Under the pieces are notes generated by a model that was not told the DNA's origin, did not search any database, and saw nothing but the letters and a program-made list of their open reading frames with translations. A DNA stretch of 56,449 nt from Candidatus Omnitrophota bacterium (lineage in GTDB: Bacteria; Omnitrophota; JACPQZ01), in the NCBI GenBank assembly GCA_016190205.1, contig JACPQZ010000033.1:1-56449 (forward strand), written 5' to 3'. Made by a program: the position numbers and the translations under genes. Positions 43,331-52,467 of this stretch are shown piece after piece (position 1 is the stretch's first letter; each line of letters starts with the position of its first letter).

Positions 43331-44310
43331 AGGGGCGGGTTCTCCTGGTCGGGTGCGGTGAGATCGGAAGCCGCCATTTGCAGGCGATCGCGTCCCTTTC
43401 CCAAGTGGAGGAGGTCGAGATCGTTGATCCCCGGCCCGAGGCACATGCGCTTGGGAAGGAGCGGCTTCACGAAGCTTTAGACCGGCGTTCCGAAATCCGT
43501 TATCGTTGGATTCGATCCCTGGAGGAGGCGGCCCCGTCCGGGGGCCTGTGCATCATCGCCACACAGGCATCCGGTAGAAGTGCCATCGTCCGCCAGGCCG
43601 CAGGCCTGGGATATCGCACCTTCCTGCTGGAGAAAATCGTCACCCAGTCCGTGGAAGAGTATGACGAGCTCCTAACGTACTCCCGGAACCACTCGCTCTC
43701 GGTGTGGGTCAACTGCAAGTCCCGCGCCTATCCGTTCCACAAGCAGGCGGCCGAGCGCATGGATCCGGAGGAGCCCATTCAGTTCCTTGTGGCTGGAGGA
43801 AATCACGGTCTTGCTACGAACGGAATTCACATCGTGGATCTCTTTGTGCACTATGACAGATGCCGACGGCTTATCCCGCAGGGATCCCGCTTGGATTCCA
43901 TTCTGCATCCTTCCAAGCGCGGAAAAAATGTATATGACATGAGCGGAACACTCCAGGCGGTGTCTGAAAAAGGAAGTTTCTTTTCGCTGACGTTTGCACG
44001 GGATCATCAGGCCCCTCCCTGTTTTATGGTCACATCCAGGGCCTACCGCTTCCTGCTCGTGCAAGACGATCGATGGGCCTATGAAGCCGATGCCTCCAGC
44101 AGGTGGGCTTGGAGACCGATCCCTTTTGAGGGGAATCTGCTTATCAGTAACATGAGCAGGCGTTTTGTGAGCGATCTCCTCGAAAAGGGCTCATGCGAAT
44201 TGCCCACTTTGGAAGAGTGTTTTCCGGCTCATGAGTTCTTGCTCGGTGAAATTAAAACCCAATTCAGATTGCTGACAAGCCCAACCCTGGAGCATTGCCC
44301 TGTTACCTAA
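43327..44310 (+). CDS. Gfo/Idh/MocA-like oxidoreductase
   Basis: This 327-residue protein starts with VLLVGCGEIGSRHLQAIASL, the NAD-binding fold of the Gfo/Idh/MocA family. In the catalytic region, LLEKIVTQSVEEYDELL stands where most members have EKP, so the lysine is kept but the proline is isoleucine. The C-terminal domain has GGNHGLATNGIHIVDLF. This is a diverged branch that often sits beside CMP-sugar and cupin genes in surface loci. The ATG at 43327 overlaps the previous stop as ATGA. The substrate is unknown. Confidence 0.82.
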   Translation: MKGRVLLVGCGEIGSRHLQAIASLSQVEEVEIVDPRPEAHALGKERLHEALDRRSEIRYRWIRSLEEAAPSGGLCIIATQASGRSAIVRQAAGLGYRTFLLEKIVTQSVEEYDELLTYSRNHSLSVWVNCKSRAYPFHKQAAERMDPEEPIQFLVAGGNHGLATNGIHIVDLFVHYDRCRRLIPQGSRLDSILHPSKRGKNVYDMSGTLQAVSEKGSFFSLTFARDHQAPPCFMVTSRAYRFLLVQDDRWAYEADASSRWAWRPIPFEGNLLISNMSRRFVSDLLEKGSCELPTLEECFPAHEFLLGEIKTQFRLLTSPTLEHCPVT

Positions 44311-44315
44311 GGAGG
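44309..44315 (+). promoter_or_regulatory. Strong ribosome binding site
   Basis: AAGGAGG lies 5 bases before the ATG at 44321 and overlaps the previous stop codon. It is the closest to consensus in the window and fixes the start of the sulfotransferase-like gene. Confidence 0.75.
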
Positions 44316-44320
44316 AAGTA

Positions 44321-45400
44321 ATGTCACCTGTCCAAGAAGAGCGCCCTGTGATGCAAAGGTCCCCCGTTCGGCTCGTTCGTAAGAACAGGATAGCGGACAA
44401 AGTCGTTATCGTGAATGGCCTGCCGGGGTGCGGGAAGACTTTGGTGGCTCCGATTGTCGGAGCGCTGGCCCGCATGGAGGTCATGCACTTTGACTACCAG
44501 CTTGAGCACGCGTGCCAGTTAAGGTATCTGAATGCCATTGATGATGATGCAGCTATTTCGCTTGTCCGCACGTACACGGATCTGGACCTCTATCATCTGA
44601 CGATGTCCCGGGAAGTTAATTTTCGGCCGGGAGATGTGTCCAGCGTCTTTAAAAACGCACGGCCCATGCGGTATCTCAAACGTTTCTTTCTGCCCGAGGG
44701 GGAAGAGGCCGTAAAGCGTATCCAAAGGGAGAAGCCCATTCTTCTCTTGGTCACCCATGTGCTTGTCGGTATCGAAGGCCCTATTCTTGCCGCCTTGGGA
44801 GACGCAGTTCGGATCATGGAGGTGATCCGTCACCCGCTTTACATGATCAAACAGACCTACACCTGGATGCCGCGCGCCGGAGTGGATCCGAGAGTTTTTT
44901 CCCTTTGTTTTGAGTATCGAGGCCATTCGCTTCCTTATTATGCAAAAGGCTGGGAGGAAAAGTTTCTCGGATCGAATCGGATGGATCGCACGATTTATGC
45001 GCTTGAGGACATGTGGCGGCGGATGGAGCAGGCGGTGGAGCGCCTCAACCCCGATCAACAAAAGCTGATCATGAAGGTGCCTTTTGAGGAATATGTGCTT
45101 CGGCCCGAACCTATCATGAAGCGGCTCGAACTATTCTTGGGAACGGAATGTGTCCCGGAGACACGGCGTATGATGAAGAAGCATCATGTTCCTCGCAAGA
45201 TGATAGCGGATGGGATCGGTCTTCCTATATATAAGGTCTATGGGTGGAGGCCTCCCCGCAGGGGAGCGACAGAGGCTGACGAGTTGAGAGACCGGCGGGC
45301 CTTTGCCGCAAGGGAGGCGACGCCCGAGGCCCTGGCTGTTTTAGACCGCTACAGCGCAGAATACGAAGAAAAATATATGAAGGGGATCCTATCACGATGA
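44321..45400 (+). CDS. Sulfotransferase-like P-loop protein
   Basis: This 359-residue protein has a P-loop GLPGCGKT at 33-40. Further on, EVIRHPLYMIKQTYTW resembles the 3'-phosphate-binding arginine and serine region of sulfotransferases, and VPFEEYVLRPEPIMKRLELFLG near the C-terminus matches their common acidic helix. It could transfer sulfate from PAPS to a sugar. GCGKT is closer to kinases than to most sulfotransferases, so a nucleotide kinase is also possible. The C-terminal 60 residues are charged. The strong AAGGAGG site suggests high expression. The ATGA overlap with the next gene couples it to the cytidylyltransferase-cupin gene. Confidence 0.75.
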   Translation: MSPVQEERPVMQRSPVRLVRKNRIADKVVIVNGLPGCGKTLVAPIVGALARMEVMHFDYQLEHACQLRYLNAIDDDAAISLVRTYTDLDLYHLTMSREVNFRPGDVSSVFKNARPMRYLKRFFLPEGEEAVKRIQREKPILLLVTHVLVGIEGPILAALGDAVRIMEVIRHPLYMIKQTYTWMPRAGVDPRVFSLCFEYRGHSLPYYAKGWEEKFLGSNRMDRTIYALEDMWRRMEQAVERLNPDQQKLIMKVPFEEYVLRPEPIMKRLELFLGTECVPETRRMMKKHHVPRKMIADGIGLPIYKVYGWRPPRRGATEADELRDRRAFAAREATPEALAVLDRYSAEYEEKYMKGILSR

Positions 45401-46569
45401 AACGGATTGCCGTCATTCCTGCTCTGCTCGGCAGCACACGGATACCCGAAAAGAACCTGCTGCTGGTAGATGGGGCACCCATGGTCTTCTATGCCGCGAG
45501 CGCCTGCCGGGCATCCGGGATCTTTGATGAGATTTATATTAATTCAGAACATGACATTTTCGGTAAGATTGCCGAGATGGTGAACGTCAAATTTTACCGG
45601 CGCCGTCCTGACCGCGGCGGGTCCCGTTGTACGGTGCAAGATAAATCCCATGGTTGTCAGGGAGAACGATGTCAAAGGCATGATCACTACCTCTGTGATT
45701 TTATGCAGGATGTGGGTCCCTGCCTTTTGGGCATGGTGAATACGACCTCTCCGCTCATCCAGCCGGCGACCGTCCGTTCATTTATGGAGATGCTGGAACA
45801 AGAAGGTTATGATTCACTGTTCTCCGTTGAGGAGCGTTATGCAGAGTCCTGCATCGCATCCCGTCCCTTGAATTTTTCCCTCTCTGGGAAGACCCCCTCC
45901 CAAAAACTTGAACCCGTGCAGATTATTACGTGGTCACTCACCGGATGGAGGAGCGAATCCTTTGTCGAGAGTTATCGCAACGGCCGTCCCGGTGAGCCGG
46001 GACCGACCTTTTGCGGGAAGATGGGTCTTTTCCCGATGAACCGTGTCGAGGCCCTTGATACGGACACGCAGGACGATCTTTTCATGGTTGAGGCCTGCCT
46101 CCGGCACAGTCGCCAGGGGGAGCGTCCCGGACCGTTTTACTTTTCAGAGGGGGTCGTTGGAATCGAACCGCGTTTTAAAGACCCGTTGGTCAGCGGCGGG
46201 GCGTCAGGGTTGGAAGGAAACGGGGCAGCGCTCGAGCTGAGCAACCTGAAGGAGATCAGCAGGCATATGGGATCCGCCCCCTGGGTCTATTTTTTCAGGT
46301 CCACGGGGAACCAGCAGATTGCACTGATCTGTCAGGCGAATCACGAGCCGGCCCGCAAACGTTGCCTGGTGACCCATTCAGGGTGGGAGATCGTGCTCGA
46401 AGGGGAATTCGAGTGGCGTACGGATAACGGAAAGGTGATCAAGGCCGGGCCCTCGGATGTCGTGTGTCTTCCCCGGGGAACCGTTCACACCATCGTCTGT
46501 ACCAGCAAGACCCCCGGCATTCGCCTCGCTTGCGGGGCCCACGACATGGAGTATGTCTATGTCAAGTAA
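45397..46569 (+). CDS. Fusion of CMP-sugar (acylneuraminate-type) cytidylyltransferase and cupin
   Basis: In this 390-residue protein, residues 1-245 look like an acylneuraminate/KDO cytidylyltransferase. The signature that normally reads RGGSKxIPxKN is LLGSTRIPEKN, with K19 and N20 kept, and VEALDTDTQDDLFMVEA holds the metal-binding aspartates. Residues 60-95 are rich in cysteine (C78 to C110 region) and do not align with the usual family sequence; they may be an insertion. Residues 290-390 form a cupin with EGEFEWRTDNG and PRGTVHT. A cupin on a cytidylyltransferase may bind the sugar or modify it. The CTP-sugar product is unknown. It overlaps both neighbours. Confidence 0.8.
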   Translation: MKRIAVIPALLGSTRIPEKNLLLVDGAPMVFYAASACRASGIFDEIYINSEHDIFGKIAEMVNVKFYRRRPDRGGSRCTVQDKSHGCQGERCQRHDHYLCDFMQDVGPCLLGMVNTTSPLIQPATVRSFMEMLEQEGYDSLFSVEERYAESCIASRPLNFSLSGKTPSQKLEPVQIITWSLTGWRSESFVESYRNGRPGEPGPTFCGKMGLFPMNRVEALDTDTQDDLFMVEACLRHSRQGERPGPFYFSEGVVGIEPRFKDPLVSGGASGLEGNGAALELSNLKEISRHMGSAPWVYFFRSTGNQQIALICQANHEPARKRCLVTHSGWEIVLEGEFEWRTDNGKVIKAGPSDVVCLPRGTVHTIVCTSKTPGIRLACGAHDMEYVYVK

Positions 46570-47584
46570 AGGAGCTGTCGGGGGGCGGATTCCCGTTGCT
46601 GTCCTCGGAACGGGGAGCATTGGAACCCGCCACCTCGAGCTTCTCAGGAAAATCGAGGGGGTGGAACCGGTTGCCGTCCCCATGCGGCGGGATCGCCGCC
46701 GTTACTGGGAGCGCTCCGGTTACCGGGTAGCAAGCGGCTGGGAGCAGATGGTGGGTGATGGGCCCCTGCTGGGCGTTGTGGCAACGGATACGGCCCGTCA
46801 TGCGGAGGACGCGTGCCAAGCCCTGAACCTGGGATTTAATCTTTTGGTGGAGAAGCCGTTGGCCGTGAATATCGGGGAGGCCGCCCGAATCAAGGCCTGC
46901 GCAGCCCGCGCAGGGCGCCGGGTCTTCGTAGGGTGTGTCTTGCGCTTCTCGGATTCCCTGAACGTATTCAGGCAGCAGCTTCCCCGGATCGGTCGTGTCC
47001 ATACCGTTCATATCGAGTGCCAGTCCTATCTCCCCGATTGGCGGCCGGATCGGGCGTACAAGGATGCCTATTCGGCACGTGAGGGGGAGGGGGGAGTTTT
47101 ACGCGATCTGATCCATGAGATTGATTACGCGGGCTGGCTTTTTGGGTGGCCGGAAGCGATTCAGGCCCGGATCAGAAATACAGGACGTCTCGGGATTTCA
47201 GCCGATGAAATCGCCTGGCTCTCCTGGGAGGCGTCCTCGGGGACCCTGGTGTCGATCTCTCTGGATTATCTTACGCGACCCTCGCGGCGTGGAGTCCGCG
47301 CCAGCGGAGAAAAGGGGACGCTCGAATGGGATGGAATAGGGCTTTCCGTTGCGCTTAAACGACCCGGGAAAAGGGACGAGCTGGCGACATCTCAACAAAC
47401 CAAGGAGGCGTTGTATACGGCCCAACTTCAATCATTCATTCAAGCGTGTGTGGAAGATGCGCCGTCCCGGCTCGCCACATTGCAGGAGGGATACCGGGCC
47501 GTCAGCATCTCGGATGCGGCGCGAAGGGCCTCAGACAGCCGCCGCGAGACAAAAGTTGATTATCGGGTGGAAGATCATTCGTGA
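46559..47584 (+). CDS. Gfo/Idh/MocA-family oxidoreductase
   Basis: This 341-residue protein has VAVLGTGSIGTRHLELL in the NAD fold, EKPLAVNIGEAARIKA as catalytic lysine motif and DLIHEIDYAGWLFG in the active-site helix. Family members of this type occur next to CMP-sugar synthetases in N-acyl sugar loci and may set a stereocentre at C3 or C5. In-frame ATGs lie at 46553 and 46559; I give the second. The frame extends back to 46457 within the preceding gene. It overlaps that gene by 11 bases and is followed by GTGA. Confidence 0.85.
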   Translation: MSSKGAVGGRIPVAVLGTGSIGTRHLELLRKIEGVEPVAVPMRRDRRRYWERSGYRVASGWEQMVGDGPLLGVVATDTARHAEDACQALNLGFNLLVEKPLAVNIGEAARIKACAARAGRRVFVGCVLRFSDSLNVFRQQLPRIGRVHTVHIECQSYLPDWRPDRAYKDAYSAREGEGGVLRDLIHEIDYAGWLFGWPEAIQARIRNTGRLGISADEIAWLSWEASSGTLVSISLDYLTRPSRRGVRASGEKGTLEWDGIGLSVALKRPGKRDELATSQQTKEALYTAQLQSFIQACVEDAPSRLATLQEGYRAVSISDAARRASDSRRETKVDYRVEDHS

Positions 47585-49743
47585 AGCACATCAGAAGTAA
47601 CTGGTTTTGGGCGTCGGTAGTACTCGTAGCGATGTATTGGCCTGCCCGAAAGATTTCCGCACTGGACGGGTTGCCCTTGGACCGCGGCTGGGAAGCAGTC
47701 CTCCTCGGCATGCTCCTGCCCGTTCTCTTATGGTTCCATTCCGTTTTTCTGCGAAAGTCGTGGGTGAAAGCGCTGATAGCGGGCTTGCTGGTTCTTAAGC
47801 TGTGCATGTCGTTCTTTTTGACACAAGCGGGATGGTGCGGCCGGATCATAGGTCCGGATTACAGGGATGCGGATACGCTCATTGTTGAAAAAAGCTGGGA
47901 CGTGCGTGCCGATTGGCGCTCTAAGGAGCCGCGGTGTTCTGCGGTGATAGACCGTCCCTACTTGGATGGCCCTGGTTTTCCGGTTTGGTTTTCGAATCTG
48001 TCACGCGGCACCCGTAAAGAGCCTCTTTCAACCTACACCATGGAGGTGGAGGGTTTTATTGCTCCCCGGCAGGCCGGTGAGCTCTCTTTCAAGATAGGGC
48101 CCGACATGCTCTTAGAAGGGAGGGTTGGTTCCCATTCGGTTGGCCAAGGTAAGGGTGGCGCGCCGGGGGTCTGGATTGAGCCGGGGGTGCATCCTGTTCT
48201 ACTTGAGATCGTTTTGACGGGTTCTTCTTGGCGCTTCGAGCCTCTCTGGAATGGCGGCGATATGTGGCGGGAAGTTGATACGACCGTCAAACAGCCAAAC
48301 CGGCTGGATCGCATGCTCTCGAAACCCCTCGGTTTTATAGTGCTCGTCTGGGTGTGGGTCATTCTTGCCCTTTGGCTAAGGTCCGCTTTTAGGGTTTATC
48401 GGCCGGCTCCCGCATTCTTGACCTGGGTTCTGGGCGCGTCTTTTGTGATGGCGCTCATCGGTTGGATGGAGACTCACAGCGTCGGCAGTGTGCACCTTCC
48501 CCGCCTCGCCATTTTGCTGTTGCTGGGCTGTTTGGGTATTCCAGCCGCCTTACCGTTGCGCAATCTCCGAGGGGCATTTTTGCTGGTGGGCGTGCCGTGG
48601 TTGAGTTTTTCGGTTGCGAGGTCATTGGACCTGATTGGTAAGGTCTCATTTTACCCGTCGGGGGACGACTGGTTTGCGTTTCAATGGTTTGCCCACCAGA
48701 TTTTCATGGAAGGCCGGTGGCTGGAGGGCGGGGAACCGGTCTTTCAGGTGCAGCCGCTCTACCGTTGGGTGGTAGGTCTGCTGCATTTGGTTTTTGGTGA
48801 TTCGAGCGTCGGGGAATTATATTGGGACTCCATAGGCCTTTTGATCATGTCGTTATTCGCCTTCCATGTAGTTAAGAAGTTTTCTGGTTTTAAACCGGGT
48901 CTGTTCGCACTGGTTGTCACGCTGGCCACCTTCGTGATCGGACCTGTTTGGGCCGTTATCGGCAGAGGCCTCGCGGATATATCGGGCGCCGCGTTCGCCT
49001 ATCTTGCGTGCTTCTGGCTCCTCCGGTCACGCCTTAGGGATCCGCGCGGGGTGGTTCTGGCCGGTTTCTTTGCAGTGCTCGCGTTTTACACGCGGCTAAA
49101 CCACCTGCCGTTTGTCATTGCCATAGGCGTCCTGGTATGGCCGCTTTCCGTTCCTGCCGAGAGATGGATCCACCCGCGTCACATGCTTCGATACACGTCT
49201 GTCGGCCCTTTTATTCTGTACGAGCTCTTGATCGCTGCCGGGGTTGCCCTTTTCGCGCTCAGGACGTGGCATTATACAGGGGTGTTTAGTGTGATGCATG
49301 GTACGATAGCAGGATATCACTGGATGGAATTGGCTCCAGCCGCGATTCTTCCCGGAGAGATTTTGCACAAAATTCTTATTAATGTGCTCCGGGTGGTTTC
49401 GGTGCATGGCATGCCCGGCCGGAGCCTGTTAGAAGATCCCCGCGGGGTGCTGGTCATGCTGGGTGCCTTCTCTGCGTTGCTGGCTGTGCTGCGCGTCCCC
49501 GGCCCGCGGCGCCTGCCGCTGGGTCCGTGTGTCGTATGCCTTGGAGCCATTGTGTTTTCGCTTTATTTAGTTGGACGTGCTTATCCTGGGCGGTTTTCCA
49601 TTCACCTGATTCCAGCTGCTACGGCTTTGGCGGTATGTACGCTGTCCCTGGTGTTCAATGACCTCAAGACGTGGATAGGCATGGCAGGGTCCCTTCTGGA
49701 AAAGAAAGATAGGTCCGCTAAACTGCTGCAAATGAGGCGGTGA
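47581..49743 (+). CDS. GT-C-like membrane protein with PA14-like extracytoplasmic domain
   Basis: This is a 720-residue protein. Two hydrophobic helices (about 8-20 and 37-52) and a third at 62-80 lead to an outside domain at about 90-240. Within it, residues 150-235 read like a PA14 fold: TMEVEGFIAPRQAGELSFKI, then EPGVHPVLLEIVL. A multi-helix region from 250 follows, with a GT-C-type acidic loop, YPSGDDWFAFQWFAH, including D362 and D363. This layout fits a sugar transferase that uses a polyprenyl-phosphate donor at the outer membrane face and has a carbohydrate-binding module. It starts at GTG in a GTGA overlap. The next gene is a GT2 with membrane helices, a likely donor maker. Confidence 0.82.
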   Translation: MKHIRSNWFWASVVLVAMYWPARKISALDGLPLDRGWEAVLLGMLLPVLLWFHSVFLRKSWVKALIAGLLVLKLCMSFFLTQAGWCGRIIGPDYRDADTLIVEKSWDVRADWRSKEPRCSAVIDRPYLDGPGFPVWFSNLSRGTRKEPLSTYTMEVEGFIAPRQAGELSFKIGPDMLLEGRVGSHSVGQGKGGAPGVWIEPGVHPVLLEIVLTGSSWRFEPLWNGGDMWREVDTTVKQPNRLDRMLSKPLGFIVLVWVWVILALWLRSAFRVYRPAPAFLTWVLGASFVMALIGWMETHSVGSVHLPRLAILLLLGCLGIPAALPLRNLRGAFLLVGVPWLSFSVARSLDLIGKVSFYPSGDDWFAFQWFAHQIFMEGRWLEGGEPVFQVQPLYRWVVGLLHLVFGDSSVGELYWDSIGLLIMSLFAFHVVKKFSGFKPGLFALVVTLATFVIGPVWAVIGRGLADISGAAFAYLACFWLLRSRLRDPRGVVLAGFFAVLAFYTRLNHLPFVIAIGVLVWPLSVPAERWIHPRHMLRYTSVGPFILYELLIAAGVALFALRTWHYTGVFSVMHGTIAGYHWMELAPAAILPGEILHKILINVLRVVSVHGMPGRSLLEDPRGVLVMLGAFSALLAVLRVPGPRRLPLGPCVVCLGAIVFSLYLVGRAYPGRFSIHLIPAATALAVCTLSLVFNDLKTWIGMAGSLLEKKDRSAKLLQMRR

Positions 49744-49750
49744 AGCCGGG

Positions 49751-50704
49751 ATGAGAGATCACGAACGAGGGAAAACCATTTCAGTTGTCGTCCCCTGTTA
49801 CAACGATGAGCAGGTCTTGGGGCAGCTGGTGGGGCGTCTGAAACCTGTGTTGGACTCCAGCTCCTTTCCTTGGGAAATTCTCCTGGTGAATGACGGAAGC
49901 CGGGACGAGACATGGCGCACCATATTGGAACTGGGCCAAAGGGAGGAGCGGGTCAGAGGGATTGATCTCTCGCGCAACTTTGGGCACCAGATCGCCGTGA
50001 CCGCCGGCTTAGATTTCTGCGAAGGCGATTGCGCCGTCGTGATGGACTCCGATCTGCAGGATCCACCGGAGCTGATCCCGGAGCTTCTCAAGAAGTGGCA
50101 GGAGGGTTTTGAAATCGTCTATGCGGTGCATGAAGAGAGGCAGGATTCTTTTCTGAAAAGATTGGGCGCGGGCGCTTTTTATTGGCTTCTGAAAAAGTTA
50201 TCCGGCACCCCGCTCCCTCATCAGGCCGGAGATTTCAGGCTGATGGGGCGGCCGGTGGTAGAGGCGTTGAGACGCATCCGTGAGCGGCATCGATATATCA
50301 GGGGGCTCACGTTCTGGACAGGTTTTAAGACAGCCTCGGTCTCTTACACGCGCACCCAAAGTCTGCGGGGAGGGTCCGGCTATACATTTAAAAAGCTGGT
50401 CCGCCTGGGCATGGATGCCATCGCCTCTTTTTCCGTAATCCCCTTGAGGATCTCGTTTTTTATCGGGCTTTTTATCTTCATCCTTTCGATTGTCTGCGCG
50501 GCGCTCATCATCTTCTTCAAGATATTTTATGGCATTCCCTATCGCGGCTGGACTTCGCTTTTCGTGGGCCTCACGTTTTTCAGCGGGGTCCAGCTTCTGG
50601 TGCTGGGCGTCCTGGGCGAGTATATGGGGAGAATTTACGAGGAGGTCAAGGGGCGTCCGCTCTATTTTATTCAGGATGTGCTGCGAGTTGAAACGAAATA
50701 CTGA
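49751..50704 (+). CDS. GT2 polyprenyl-phosphate sugar transferase (GtrB/ArnC-like)
   Basis: This 317-residue GT2 has ISVVVPCYNDEQVL (10-23), LVNDGSRDET (46-55), NFGHQIAVTAGLDF and the metal motif DSD at 99-101 inside VVMDSDLQDPPEL. Two hydrophobic hairpins at about 237-265 and 275-295 give the membrane anchor of the GtrB/ArnC/DPM group. The enzyme would transfer a sugar from a nucleotide to undecaprenyl phosphate at the cytoplasmic side. It directly follows the GT-C-like gene, a pairing that suggests the two work as donor maker and outer-face transferase. Confidence 0.92.
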   Translation: MRDHERGKTISVVVPCYNDEQVLGQLVGRLKPVLDSSSFPWEILLVNDGSRDETWRTILELGQREERVRGIDLSRNFGHQIAVTAGLDFCEGDCAVVMDSDLQDPPELIPELLKKWQEGFEIVYAVHEERQDSFLKRLGAGAFYWLLKKLSGTPLPHQAGDFRLMGRPVVEALRRIRERHRYIRGLTFWTGFKTASVSYTRTQSLRGGSGYTFKKLVRLGMDAIASFSVIPLRISFFIGLFIFILSIVCAALIIFFKIFYGIPYRGWTSLFVGLTFFSGVQLLVLGVLGEYMGRIYEEVKGRPLYFIQDVLRVETKY

Positions 50705-50747
50705 TCCCATAGCAACACCGCCGTCAGCCCTTTCGGAATCTTTCCGA

Positions 50748-51407
50748 ATGGAGCTCTTCAAGGCGATGGTGTCCCACGCCTCACGTGACGAGAGACGGCT
50801 GCGCGAGCTTTTTGCCTGGCTTAAGGAGCGGCGGGCGCAGACCGCGATCCGAAGCCGCAGGGTATCGCTCTCGGAGGTGATGGAGCACCGTTTTGGAGCG
50901 AGAACGGTTACGGACGATAGAATTAAGGACTGCGTGGCCCTGGTGAAAACGGTGCTTCACGAGAGAGAAGTTCGCGAGTGGGCCCAGCCCCTCATGTTTA
51001 GTCCGGTCGAGCATCTCTGCGGATTGATTCTTAAGAAAGCGGGCGGAGACTATTACGGTCTGATGCAGGCGGTGGAGGAGCCCGGCATCATCGGCAGCTG
51101 CCAGGTGGGTCCTACCGTGCAGACCGATATCATGCCCAACGCGGGCAAGGGTGTCCGTCAGAACTACCTGCCCCTTTTTGACAATCCTAGAAACGGAACG
51201 CTTCTTTTCGATGGCGTGCAGTCGGAGGAAGGTGGACGGTTCTTTAGGGATAAAAAGAGATATAGGGCGATTTTGCTTTCTGCCAACGCCGTCACGCATC
51301 CGGAAGAGAGATACCGCTGGGTCCCCATGGGCTGCCTGAAGCGGGCGCTCTCCCGCGAAAACACCGTCAACATGTATGTGCGCACTTTTATGGCCATGCT
51401 CCTGTGA
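50748..51407 (+). CDS. NDP-hexose 2,3-dehydratase, half-length subunit A
   Basis: This 219-residue protein matches one repeat of the NDP-4-keto-6-deoxy-hexose 2,3-dehydratase family (EvaA, TylCVI, KijB). Those are about 450-480 residues with two Nudix-fold-like repeats. It has the repeat core REWAQPLMFSP, YYGLMQAVEEPG, the PTVQTD strand and VQSEEGGRFF near 158-167. The second repeat is a separate gene at 52464. I take the ATG at 50748; ATG 50676 and TTG 50688 are also in frame but inside the previous gene. The enzyme removes the C2 hydroxyl, giving a 3,4-diketo sugar. It is likely to need subunit B. Confidence 0.85.
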   Translation: MELFKAMVSHASRDERRLRELFAWLKERRAQTAIRSRRVSLSEVMEHRFGARTVTDDRIKDCVALVKTVLHEREVREWAQPLMFSPVEHLCGLILKKAGGDYYGLMQAVEEPGIIGSCQVGPTVQTDIMPNAGKGVRQNYLPLFDNPRNGTLLFDGVQSEEGGRFFRDKKRYRAILLSANAVTHPEERYRWVPMGCLKRALSRENTVNMYVRTFMAMLL

Positions 51408-51423
51408 GCTGGGGTGAACCCTG

Positions 51424-52467
51424 ATGCGGTCCGATGATTCCAAATTTCGCTACGGGATCCTGGGGTGCGGGGCGGCCGCCGCCAGGCTCGTGATCCCGGC
51501 CTTAAAGGACTGCGGTCGCGCAGAGCTTGCCTTTGTTGCCAGCCGCGACCCCAAGAGGGCCCAGGCGTACGCAGAGCGGTTCGGCTGTGGCCACGCGTCG
51601 TCGTACGAAGCGCTCTTAAGGATGGAGGAGATTGACATCGTATACGTAGCCTTACCCATCCGACTGCACGGTGAATGGACACAGCGTGCGCTCAAGGCGG
51701 GAAAGCATGTACACTGTGAAAAATCTCTTGCACCGTCACTAGGGGAAGTGGATCAGATTTTGGAATGCGCTCGCGAAAATGAGAGGCGGGTACTGGAGGG
51801 GTTCATGTACCGCTTCCACTCTCTTTTCCAGAGGGTACGGCAGGTGGTTCGGTCTGGTGAGATCGGCGCCCTCAAAAGTTATGTGGGCAGCTTTGGTTTC
51901 TCTCTTCCCGCCGGGGACTCCCTGCGGCGTGATCCCCAGATGGGGATGGGCATCCTGAATGAGGTGGGCTGCTACCCGGTGTCCGCCGCCCGGCTTTTTT
52001 TCGATTCAGAGCCTTTATCTGTAGTCTGCCATTTAGGGTATGAGTCTGGTGTCGATTTCTCCGGCAGCGCAACCCTTGAGTTTGCTTCCGGGGGCAGCGC
52101 CTATTGTGCGTTCGGTTACGACCGTTCCTATCGTTGTTCCTATTCCCTTTGGGGAACGAAGGGGCATGTTTCCGTTGATCGGGCTTTCACCACGCCCCCC
52201 ACGCTTGAGCCGTTGGTTCATGTGGAGCGGATGGGCCGGAGTGAGGAACTGAAGCTGCCTGCCGAAAACCACTTCAGCAAGATGATTGATGCCTTCTGTA
52301 TCGAGATTCAATCGGACAGTGGGCGAGGGCATTTTGAGGAGGAGGCGCTCCGTCAGGCGAAGGTGATGGAGGCCCTCCGTCTGTCCGCCCGCCAGGGGGG
52401 AAAGGTCGATTTGAAGGACGTGATACCGGTTTGCGCAAGCCAGAGAGGTTTAAGAGGATCCCTATGA
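51424..52467 (+). CDS. Gfo/Idh/MocA-family ketoreductase, probable partner of the 2,3-dehydratase
   Basis: This 347-residue protein has YGILGCGAAAARLVIPAL in the NAD(P) fold and HCEKSLAPSLGEVDQIL as lysine motif (serine replaces the usual proline), with MGMGILNEVGCYPVSAARLF in the second domain. The gene lies between the two halves of the 2,3-dehydratase. In 2,6-dideoxysugar pathways, the diketo product of that enzyme is reduced at C3 by a Gfo/Idh-type NADPH enzyme (TylCII/EvaE type), which fits this position. It starts 16 bases after subunit A and overlaps subunit B as ATGA. Confidence 0.87.
   Translation: MRSDDSKFRYGILGCGAAAARLVIPALKDCGRAELAFVASRDPKRAQAYAERFGCGHASSYEALLRMEEIDIVYVALPIRLHGEWTQRALKAGKHVHCEKSLAPSLGEVDQILECARENERRVLEGFMYRFHSLFQRVRQVVRSGEIGALKSYVGSFGFSLPAGDSLRRDPQMGMGILNEVGCYPVSAARLFFDSEPLSVVCHLGYESGVDFSGSATLEFASGGSAYCAFGYDRSYRCSYSLWGTKGHVSVDRAFTTPPTLEPLVHVERMGRSEELKLPAENHFSKMIDAFCIEIQSDSGRGHFEEEALRQAKVMEALRLSARQGGKVDLKDVIPVCASQRGLRGSL

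Noticed and set aside
50490-50747. N-terminal extension of 2,3-dehydratase subunit A
   Set aside because: Most of it lies inside the GT2 gene and reads as a serine- and arginine-rich shadow. Starts at 50676 or 50688 cannot be fully excluded.
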